In this document: positions 21,901 to 33,900 of the stretch, piece by piece
How positions within the stretch are numbered: the first letter of the stretch is position 1
Layout of the letters: each line of letters begins with the position of its first letter
Origin: Episyrphus balteatus
Taxonomy: Eukaryota > Arthropoda > Insecta > Diptera > Syrphidae
Assembly (NCBI RefSeq): GCF_945859705.1
Contig: NC_079134.1
Span: forward strand, 43,578,402 to 43,642,401
Length of the DNA stretch: 64,000 nt
Reading direction: 5' to 3'
Translations under genes and position numbers: made by a program
Notes under the pieces: model-generated
Database searches by the model: none
What the model saw: the letters and a program-made list of their open reading frames with translations, nothing else
What the model was told of the DNA's origin: nothing

Positions 21901-24900
21901 TCTGCAAAAGTAGCCATTATGGTGTGATTACCAACTGGGATATCCCTTGTGTATAGTAAATACAGGGTAGGACCTAGGACACTTCCTTGTGGTACACCGG
22001 CTTCTATTTTCTTCAATTCCGAATATTCTTGATCGTACCTTACTCTAAACAATCGGTCTGAGATGTAGGATTTTAATATTTCATAGTACTGTCTGGGAAG
22101 ATCCCTTTGCAGTTTGTAACTCAAGTCCCTCATGCTAAACCTTGTCAAAGGCTTCAGCAACATCTGAGAAAATAGCTGAACATACTTGTTTTTCTTCTAA
22201 TGCTTTTTCTATTACACCCGTTATTCTATGAACTTGGTCTATCGTGGAATGTTTATTTCTAAAGCCAAACTGATGAATTGGGATTACCCTTCTTTCTTCT
22301 ATAATTTTGCTAAGTCTCTTCAGAAGCAGTTTTTCAAAAACTTTTGCTATAATTGGTTTAAGCGATATTGGTCTGTAAGACGTCACTTCTGTAGGTGGCT
22401 TACCTTGCTTGGGTATGACAATAACTTCAGCAATTTTCCAATGGTGTGGGACATACCGTGCATGCATTTATTATATATTGGAGTTTTATGAAGGCTTTCA
22501 ATGGCATTTCTTTCATAACCTGGGCAGTAATTAGATCGTAACCTGGTGATTTTTTTATTCGATAGTTGATGTAAACACATACTTTTTATTTCTTTTAATC
22601 TTACAATTAGTATTTCACTTTCATCTTTCTTATCAACAAACTGTAAGCTATTTTCAGCCGCGTTTGTTGGGTATGGCTTAAAAACATTCGCAAGATTCTC
22701 CGCGAAAAGGTTAGCTTTTTCTTTTGGATTACCGATCCATTTCCCATCTTGAGATTTCAAGGGCGAGTTTTGTAACTGCGGTCTTTTCAGGCGCTTGGCT
22801 GCTTTCCATAACGAAAAATCGGTTGAAGCATCAGTCATTAAATTCTTTAGGAATGTACTGAGTGAATCATTTTTGAATTTATAAATTTGTTTTTTAAGAT
22901 TGTTGCTTATACGGTTAAACGTTGTTTTATCATCTGGAAATCTAGTATTTTGCCATTTTCTTCGAGCTCTTCTTTTCTCTATTATCAACTCTCTTATCTC
23001 TAAAGGATATTTTATTTCATTTTGTCTACTATTAGAAAATGTTGGAGTACTTTCTTCAGCGGCCTGTTGCACATCAGCAATAAATTGTTCCACTTCATGG
23101 TCAATTTGCTCGATTGTATCCATGGGAGATCTTAAATTTATAAAACTTAAAAGCCTTTCTCTAAAATCACTCCAGTTTGTTTTCTTATTTACAAGCTTCG
23201 GATTACTTTTTTCTATTACTTCCGATTCACTTAGTGATAGAATCACTGGAGTATGATCTGATGACAGGTCATAATTTCCTTCGACACTAATGTGATTTCG
23301 TTTGATTCCTTTAGCTACGAAAAAGTCAATAAGGTCTGGTATTTTGTTAGTATCGGAAGGCCAGTAAGTTGGCGAAATGGAGGAATAGAATTCGCAATTG
23401 TATTTACGGCCTACGAAATTTCAGTGCAAGAAAAAGTCCATTTTTCAATGTTTTATATATTAAATTGTACGAAATAATTTTTTTTTATAAAGCCTTAGAA
23501 TGGTTAAAATTTGTTTCTTAAAAAAAATTTTCTTGCTCGCTAACGCTCGCAATTTATATCAACCAACTTATCACTCTTTGTACCTACAAAACTAGAGATG
23601 CCGCTGAATATTCGGCCATTTTTAAATTCGTTTACCGTAAGCAGGGCTTTTTTAAACTTTTAACTACGAATTCCTCTCCTAAAAAAAATACTTAAAAAGG
23701 ATATTGGCAAATTTTTCGCTTCGACACAATTCAAATGAGTATTTGATTTAGCGGGATTTAGAATCGACTGCAGTTACATATAGTTGATACAAAGTATTGT
23801 GATTTCTAAAAAAAAATTTTGTTTAGTCTGAGCTACCCCCCCCCCCCCCCCTCTCCCCCGAAACGAAACCCTAGCTACGGCTATGGGTGTAACCGTTCAT
23901 TTTAAATAATTTTTTTCCAAATTAAGTAAATTTTTTTTAAATCGCCCCTCCCCGCTAAACGAAGGGGAATAGAAATCAACCCCCCCCCCCTCCCATGCTA
24001 TTTTTTTCTTGCCTAGTCCCAACCTATACGCTCTAGCTTTTTTGTACATCACCCTTTTTATGAATCGGTGATTGTTAAAACACCATAAGTAACATTTTTA
24101 TTTTTTTTTTAGGAGAGACAAAAAACTCTGTACTTTTGACGACGAAGCTGCATTGACAATTTAAGTTTTAAAATTGGTTTAGAGGTAGTGCTGAGAGTTG
24201 TAACTAGCTAAAAAATTTTTAAAAATATCTTTATCAAAGGAGATTTTTACAAAAATAAATGTATTTTATATGTTGTTTTAACACCCAACGTTTTGTTGGG
24301 AGTCAAAATCACTTAATTACTTGAAGATATGTTGTTGTGACAGTCATATTACATCCAAAATATTAGAAAAAAAAGAAATGAATAAAAATGCATTATTAAT
24401 TCAGCTTGCTAAAGTAAGGACGCGACTGAATTTGATAGTAGACGTCTTACGACAATTGTGTATAACAAATTTTCATCAAAAAGTGCCATAAACAAAAAGT
24501 TTTAATATGGTAGTGCTAGGTTTTGGTATTTCATTTTTCATATGGAAATTCATATGGGTAATTCACTTAATTGGGCATTATTTACAAAATAAGGGTGGGA
24601 AAAATTTTTATTGTGCATAATCTATTAAAAATCATCGAGGGACAGTAGATTATGGAAAAATTTATAGCAATTAAGCATTTTGAAAAAAAAAATTTTTTTT
24701 CATGCCATCTGTCTACGACAAAAACACGACAGTTATTGGCATACTTTTTTTTCCATTTAAAGCTCGTATTAAGATTTTTGAGGGGTGGTAATGCTAACTT
24801 GATTGTCGAGTTAGCACTACCAGGGGTTATTTTTAAAAAAACGGGCGCGAAAAATTTTTTTCTTTCACGACAAATTTACGACAAATTCACGACAATTAAC

Positions 24901-27900
24901 TGCATCATTAGATTTTCGAAATTCGAAAATGGTATATATAATATATAAAATCCAAGAACATAAAACAAAAATCCAAATTGAGCGTGGACGTTCCGCGACC
25001 CAGCAATGAATAAGTCTTATTAATACTGTCCAAAAGTTTTATTCTTTAGACGTACTTCAAAAACGGATAAAATGCATTTTTGCATTTTACACTTTTTATT
25101 GATTGCCTCAATGTTGTCAAAATTTTAATGTTTATTTGAAGTGCAAAATATCATGGTTTGTAATTTTCGATGAGTTTGAAGACCTTGATCTTGAATATCA
25201 AACCAATAGAACCCAAACTAGAAGCCTTTTAAGACAAGACTTACGATTTTTTTTATAGTTTGCATTTTCAATTCTTTGCTGGTATTAATAGCTTGAAAAC
25301 TCTAGAACAAAATGTCGAATTTTATATTCAAAATAAAAATTAAATTCAATATCCTTCACACATTGCAAGATGCATTACCAATAATAATATTGCACTATCT
25401 TAGATTCATACCTAATCTAAATGCAGAGAAAAATTCATAGTAAAACTTAATTTATTAACAAGAACATTTTGAAAGATACAATTCCATTTAAAAGACACTT
25501 GGCAGTATTCGAGTGGGACTCTTAACCACTAAAACCACCTCTTTATCAGGACCAATCTTGAGAGATCGACATCAGATTTTTCTTTCTTAACTTTGTAAAA
25601 TCACTTTGGGGAAAATTTAAACTTTTAATACTTTCCCATGTGTTTTTAGACCATAAGCTTATGAGGCTTGGTTCTTCTTAATCTCCGAACATGGTTTCTT
25701 GTATTCAAGACGGACACCATTTCAGAATTGGTATGACTTTGCAGTCTCTGATTATGCGATATACAGCATTATTTTGTTTTGGGTTGATAAATCAGAGTTG
25801 TTACCAAGTAACCAGTACATTTTTATATTATTCAAGTTTAGTTCTTTTCTTTTTGATGTGCTCTTTCCACTTTTGCCTTGCATCCAAAGTCATTCCAAGG
25901 TATTTGGCCGTAATGGCGTAAGGTACAGCTTGATTATTAATGAATATTGGAATTTTTGTAAAGTTTATAGGTATGTGAAGATTTTGTTTCATTGAGTTTG
26001 ATACGCCATTTTTCGGTCCAATCTCTGACTGTGTCGACGGCATTTTGTAGTTTTACTGCTGCCTTAGAGACACATTTGTCGGGTAACAAAATTGCGGTAT
26101 CATCTGCAAAAGTAGCCATTATGGTGTGATTACCAACTGGGATATCCCTTGTGTATAGTAAATACAGGGTAGGACCTAGGACACTTCCTTGTGGTACACC
26201 GGCTTCTATTTTCTTCAATTCCGAATATTCTTGATCGTACCTTACTCTAAACAATCGGTCTGAGATGTAGGATTTTAATATTTCATAGTACTGTCTGGGA
26301 AGATCCCTTTGCAGTTTGTAACTCAAGTCCCTCATGCTAAACCTTGTCAAAGGCTTCAGCAACATCTGAGAAAATAGCTGAACATACTTGTTTTTCTTCT
26401 AATGCTTTTTCTATTACACCCGTTATTCTATGAACTTGGTCTATCGTGGAATGTTTATTTCTAAAGCCAAACTGATGAATTGGGATTACCCTTCTTTCTT
26501 CTATAATTTTGCTAAGTCTCTTCAGAAGCAGTTTTTCAAAAACTTTTGCTATAATTGGTTTAAGCGATATTGGTCTGTAAGACGTCACTTCTGTAGGTGG
26601 CTTACCTTGCTTGGGTATGACAATAACTTCAGCAATTTTCCAATGGTGTGGGACATACCGTGCATGCATTTATTATATATTGGAGTTTTATGAAGGCTTT
26701 CAATGGCATTTCTTTCATAACCTGGGCAGTAATTAGATCGTAACCTGGTGATTTTTTTATTCGATAGTTGATGTAAACACATACTTTTTATTTCTTTTAA
26801 TCTTACAATTAGTATTTCACTTTCATCTTTCTTATCAACAAACTGTAAGCTATTTTCAGCCGCGTTTGTTGGGTATGGCTTAAAAACATTCGCAAGATTC
26901 TCCGCGAAAAGGTTAGCTTTTTCTTTTGGGTTACCGATCCATTTCCCATCTTGAGATTTCAAGGGCGAGTTTTGTAAATGCGGTCTTTTCAGGCGCTTGG
27001 CTGCTTTCCATAACGAAAAATCGGTTGAAGCATCAGTCATTAAATTCTTTAGGAATGTACTGAGTGAATCATTTTTGAATTTATAAATTTGTTTTTTAAG
27101 ATTGTTGCTTATACGGTTAAACGTTGATTTATCATCTGGAAATCTAGTATTTTGCCATTTTCTTCGAGCTCTTCTTTTATCTATTATCAACTCTCTTATC
27201 TCTAAAGGATATTTTATTTCATTTTGTCTTCTATTAGAAAATGTTGGAGAACTTTCTTCAGCGGCCTGTTGTACATCAGCAATAAATTGTTCCACTTCAT
27301 GGTCAATTTGCTCGATTGTATCCATGGGAGATCTTAAATTTATAAAACTTAAAAGCCTTTCTCTAAAATCACTCCAGTTTGTTTTCTTATTTACAAGCTT
27401 CGGATTACTTTTTTCTATTACTTCCGATTCACTTAGTGATAGAATCACTGGAGTATGATCTGATGACAGGTCATAATTTCCTTCGACACTAATGTGATTT
27501 CGTTTGATTCCTTTAGCTACGAAAAAGTCAATAAGGTCTGGTATTTTGTTAGTATCGGAAGGCCAGTAAGTTGGCGACCTGGAGGAATAGAATTCGCAAT
27601 TGTATTTACGGCCTGCTTGGAAAAGTCGTTTGCCTTTTGTTGATATAAGTCTTGAACCCCAATGGGTGTGTTTCGCATTGAAGTCTCCACCAACAAAAAA
27701 GTTATGCCCAAGAAGATTTAATAGATCTGTATAGTCATCTTCTGTCGGGGAGCCCCTTGGTGGGCAGTATATAGCTGCTATCTTAAACTCTTTTTTCATA
27801 CCAATACTAATAGTTGTTACTTGCATATTTTCATTAGTAAGCTTGGTTTCTTCATAATGTTTTAAGCTTTCTTTTATAAGAATCGCCGATCCACCTCTTG

Positions 27901-30900
27901 CCTTGTCAGCTGGATGTGGAGCGTGGTAACATGAATAGTTTTCTATTACATTATCTAGACTTTGCCCATTGGAGAAATGAGTTTCGGACACCAGGCAAAT
28001 ATCTATATGCTCTAGATCTAAAATCAATGCGTATTTTAACCTCGAAATTTTATATGATCCAAATATCAAATCATGTTGATTTTGCTCTCAACGCTAGTTC
28101 TACCCATAAGCAATGCAAAACAGTTATAAATGTGGTTTTAAAAAATTTGTCACTTATGTTGTTTTAACAATCACTGATTCATATGTAGATACCAATTATT
28201 TCTATCGATAAAGGAAAAGAAAATTTTAAATTAATGTTGTTTAGAAAAAAATAACTGTCATCTCCATAATTTTGACCCATAAAAAATATCTAATTTTTAA
28301 AGGTCATAGTGAATAAATTAATAACGGAAGTTTGTATGTGAGTTGAAGAATCAAGAAATGTGTACTTACCCTCTGATTGGGTCGACAGCAATGTTTCTTA
28401 ACCAACCCAAACTTTCGTCGGTCTCCAATGCAGTTTTCATCTTTGGATTGTTTAAACTGGCGACTTCTATTGCTCTTTTAGCAGAAGAAATCCAATAAAT
28501 AAGTCTAGATATTGAATCGATTGCAAGTCCGTGAGAGTCACTGATATCTTTCATTACAGATAAGTGCATGAATATAATTTTTATTCAAAATTTCATAGGA
28601 GAAACTTACCTTCAGTTATAAATGAACGACTATCTGTACCATCATAATTAGCGCTAAGGATTTTACCTAACTTAAAATAGTAGACTCGCCCTTCAATGCA
28701 ATCTATGTCTATACCTTTGGCATCCTCATTTTCAACAACAGTTATAAGTTTTCCATCAAAAAATAATTTCTGTATTTTATGATTAGCTGAAAGAAAAAAA
28801 TCAGTTTTTATGCATGTAGTTCCGTTGCCGTGATATCCTAGTGAAAAACAGGAAATTATGTTCATTTTATAATGCACGTGTTAGAAAAAAGATACTTACC
28901 AGTCTTGCAAACGCAGGTATTTGTACCATAAATCGAGTGACAGTTAGCATTTGGATGACACAAAGATGGGTTTTGTTTACAGGTCTCTTCCTTGCAAACA
29001 TTTCTGCTGTTATCGCTGCTGTAGAAACCAGGATTGCATATGCACTCAAACACTCGATCACTGTAATAAAAAGAAAAATTACAATGATCTTAAAAATTCT
29101 AGTATGGAAGAAGAAAGAATATACTCACATTTTAGATCGTATACAGGAAGCATGATCGCTACATAGTTTTGGATTCTGTAAAATGTATTTATTGTACAGT
29201 GTAATTTTTGGTGATATTTTTAGCTTACAATAATAAGTTTAAATTATATATATTAAAAACAAAAATTGCAGTGAACAAAATATTTGTATTCAAAGTCTCA
29301 TGGTCTCATTTTAAAGCTTGTATTTTTACTTTGAATTGTTGGTAAGAACATAAAAATGCATACGATAGTGTAAGCGCTATCTATTAATAAATTGCACTTA
29401 ATTTTTTTTAATGTTAGATTTTCCAGATATTCTCTGTTTCAATTTCATTCTTTTTTTCACGTCCCTTACTTTTGGGGACATTGCATCTCTGCTTAGCAGA
29501 CCAAAAACTGTAGGTCCTTCATATTCTTGCAATTAAATTAAATTATCTGGAAAATTTAACATTGAACAAAATGAAGTGCAATTCATTGGCAGACAACGCT
29601 TATTCTATCGTAAAGGAAAAAAGACGTCCCTTACTTTGGCGGACACTTTGTAGCGGAGAGCGGAGTAAAAAAAAAATTAATCTCATTTACTGTAGCTAAT
29701 TAAGTGCTAATTTATTGCGTAAACCAAAAATTTGTAGCTCGCATAGTTTTTGAATTATGTATTGAATTTTCGGCTAGCTTTGATAGATAGATAGATAAAA
29801 TTCTTTATTTCATAAAACATGGTTTACAATATTTATTCCTAAGAATAAGGACGTGGCAATTCTGCCGTCTGCCTGATATGATATTTCATAATAAAGAAAG
29901 AAAAAAATATATAGAAAATATTGAAATAATTTATAAAAATTGGCTAATGAACAAAATTCAATAAAATAATAAAAACTTATTAAATAAGGAAAAATTTAAC
30001 AATTAGTTGAAAATATAAGTAACAATTTTGAAGTGATTTGAAACACAAAATACATTTTTTCAAAATTTATAAAAACTTTAAACATGTTATCAATTTTCAA
30101 GTGATTTGAAACACAAAAAAAAAATAACATAATTTAAACTGCAATAGCTGGGATAACTTTAGAATTTCTCATAAGTAACTATTCCGAAAAGTCAACGCAT
30201 GTTTACAATATTTGTATAGGTTAGACCACCCTTGGGCACCGTTAAGTATTTCGCGCAAACGAATTGGGGAAATAAAGCTCTCATCTAAATGTAATCTTCT
30301 TATCTCTTGAAGTATTGGACAAACCGCAATAAAGTGGAGAGTGTCTTCAGCTTCTCTTCTGTTACACAAACCACAAATTTGTGAGAGATCAGGGCGATGA
30401 GGCATACAGTTGAGGCTAAGCATTTCAACCCGTGCTCTAAAAATGTAGCTTATAGCTTCAGCCGATAGTTCGTTGGTGAAATAATTGTTTTCGGCTAGCT
30501 TTGCAAAACAAAATTTGTTGCGCAAAAATTAATTTTGTAGCTCCTCTCAGTCGTTTTCTATTTCATTTTGAAGTTTAAAAAGGCAATACAAAATTTAAAA
30601 ATGTGATTTTTAAAAAATGTCTCTACAAACCGGAAGTGCACTTCTGAAATTTTAAGTTAAGCTACAAAATAAGTTTTTGCGCAACAAATTATCATTAAAG
30701 TAGCTACAATTGATGAGATTAATTATTTTTGACTCCGCCACAAAGTGTCCAACAAAGTAAGGGACGTCTTTTTTCCTTTCCGATAGAATAAGCGTTGTCT
30801 GCCAATGAATTGCACTTCATTTTTTTTTTAAATTAAATTCGTAAATTATTTAGATCAATGCAAGGCACGAGTACGATAACTTAAGTTGCCCCTCCCCCCG

Positions 30901-33900
30901 TTCAGGCGAGAGGGGCAACTTTTTAAAAAATTAACTTAAAATTATACTTTTTCAAAAGCCGACATTCTTTACTTAATTTTAATTTTTAAATCGAGTTATT
31001 TTAATCAATTGTTTTAGAATTGATTTCAAAAAAGCGTTTTTTGGAGGCGTATTCAATTTTAGGTTGAAGTATATTAAACAATGGTCTTACGATATTTTTC
31101 AAAAAGTTTCAGGCTTATTACTCTACCGGCTGATTTAATGCAACGAAAATGGTAGTTTTGACCCAGTGTGCGGGGCGACACGTTAAGAAAAACTTGCAAA
31201 CTTTGTGGTCCTTTGTGACACTGTTTTAAGAGTTATAGGTAACTGTTATAATTGTAATAAACAACCATATTTTGATTACTTCTGGAGTTCAAGCAGAATT
31301 GAGTGAGAAATCGGGAATCAGTATTTATTTGTCATGTTACACTGATAACGATTGCATATACATACAATAAATATTATATTAGCAGGCTTAAGGTACTTGT
31401 ACCTTTTTAAGTTTAGGAAATCTTTTGGTGATAATAATTTGGTTTCTAAATATTTCTGTTATTAAAAAAAATTAAAAAATATAGGTACTTACGTCATAAC
31501 AATCTTCTCTTTGTTCAGTGGAATAACTTAAATCATCAGCCTCAATTTTACGGACGCAATCGGACTCGTTTGGGTCATTGCAAAAACATGAATATCCACC
31601 CAAAACATTAACACAGTAACCATCATCATTACACGGACTTAATTCGTTTTGGCATTCGTCAATATCGACGCACTCGACACCATCTTCCGTCACATTTTCC
31701 TTCAATCCAATCGCACAAACGCATTTATATGATTCTTCATCTGGAACACAGTAACTAAATTTCCAGCAGTTTGCTATAAAACAAGGATTTAATGTATCCT
31801 CATCACCAATTTTTGCAATCATCTTAGTACTACGTAGAGAATATGGAACTGGAGTTAATTTCAAAGAAGTTCTAGAAACTCTTTCGAGAGAAGTTATATC
31901 CGTGACATTGATTTCGTTGCTGTAACATGAGTTGCAGGATTCAAAGGAAATGTTTTGACTTAACTGAAATTTAATAGTTTTGTTCTTCGAAGGAATCTCA
32001 ACATAATGTTCTACTGTTGATGAAATTGTATTCGGGGATGCAAATTTTAATTCTTTGGTATAACCCGGAATTTCAATTTCTTCGTCATACCCGATCTTCG
32101 GTACGAATCCATTTATATCGATTTTAACTGTCTGCTGACGATCATTTACTTCAAATGTTTGATTGATGTGTAGGATCTCACCAGACTCAAAAGTCAATTC
32201 AGAACTGTGGACGAACTTACCACCGGTCCACTGGTAGCCATTCATAAATTTCGGGGATAGTGGTTTTGCAACCAGCCAGCCAAAAGAACTGAAAACTGGT
32301 ACAGCCAGCTTTAACTGGCCCTCCAATATGCCACTAATTGGTCTGATGGCAGTTTCACTAACACCTTTGTCCATACTAATGATTGATTCAATTTTCGCAT
32401 CCCTTTCAATAGAACGATTATTAATTTGGCCATTTAGCGATCCATAAATGCTGATGGTCTTTGTATTTCTGATGCATGAATGCCCGTTTCCGTAGAATCC
32501 TTCAAAGCACTTGCAATAAAATCCTTTAGTTTTATCGATGCAGGAAGCTGAGGAATGACATGTTAAACGACCAGCTCCGGCACAAGACATTGGAGAAACA
32601 TTTTCATTGATAGTTCCATTATTATCTTCATCGGATATATTTGAATCGAAATCTAGCAGACCAACACGATATAAGAAGACTCCATTGATTCCAATATTCG
32701 ACATCTTACTCAAATTCGCAACCTTTGAATTAAAAATAAATTGTTACTAGACAACATTGACAAATGAAAAATTCTAACTTTTTCAGTTCCAGATCCATTT
32801 ATCATGAAGTATCTTCTATCATCCGAAGCAAAACCCGCTTGAGCTGGAAAATCTAGATTTCCACTTTGTCCAGATTCAGCCTGTAACCAATTTATACCCT
32901 CTTCCGGGTAAATAAACTGAACATAAGATTCATCCGAGTTGCAAATTATGATAGCCTTAATTGAATACAATTTTAATCTTTGTTAATACGTCATTAATGT
33001 TAAAGTAGGTTAAAGTTTACCTGGAATGTGTTCAACTTATCTGTTTTAGCATGATAATATCCAACATTCTCCCAAGTAGCCACGTATAAAATTGTGGCTT
33101 CAAAGTTGTTGGAATATTTTTTGCGAACAAGACTATTAGCCTTATGTAGTTTCTCATGGTTCTGTGATCTGAAGAGACTGATAATGGTTGAGTTTCCTGA
33201 ATCCGATGTATCCACATTCGCAAAAAATGGCGCAATTAATGGAATTTTGCTTGAAAATTGTCGATCTGAGAAATATGGTATTTTTTTATCAAACGTGAGT
33301 ATTCCATTTGTGTTGATCTGAAAACAAATTTATGTTAGAGAAAATATCCAAACTACGAGTATGTACTTGTTTTCGAATCACTTAACAAAAATATTGATAA
33401 AAAATCAAGCAAGTAGGTACCTAAGAAACTGTAACCTATTATCTGCTAGTGGATTGAAGAACTTTAACTTTTTCATGGAGTGTTGAGAGGTCTTTAAGGG
33501 TAATTGGTTCCCCGGATACTAATAGCTATCATTCTTATTTTAATTTAATAGAAAAAAACATCCTTTCACCCAAAATATTTCGATGCACTCTTTTGGTTCT
33601 TGGCTCTCATTACAAATGAAACTTTCATGCCGAATTTTATCCCTGAACCATAATTGGAACTTTGTTTTCTGAATATATGTACTTGTTGCACTGAAAATAG
33701 TAACTACAAAATGTTCTGCATTGAAAAAAAAAAAATTAAAGCTCTCATTTGCATGATTTTTTTTCGTGCAGAACATTTTTAATTTGTAATAAATTTTTTT
33801 TTTGTGCAAAGTAGTTTTTTACTAGCAATAAATTTTTTTAGTTGCAAAAAATAAATTTTTGTTTATATTCAATTTCATATTATTTGGAATATTTATACAG

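Larger units (their letters stand above)
19599..27611. repeat. Tandem duplication of a 3.8-kb block inside intron 8 of copy B
   Basis: Unit 1 is 19599-23410 and unit 2 is 23411-27611, nearly identical at an offset of 3812 bp to 23830 and 4201 bp afterwards. The change is a 389-bp insertion in unit 2 (about 23832-24220). The junction at 23410/23411 fuses the middle of the Jockey-like endonuclease gene to the far end of the block, with 1-2 bp of microhomology. Both units carry the same frameshifted RT gene. Confidence 0.9.

Noticed and set aside
30169..30525. Full 118-codon ORF as a host gene
   Set aside because: Its upstream end runs past the LINE boundary at 30487 into flanking DNA; the coding part is only the tail of a retrotransposon protein.
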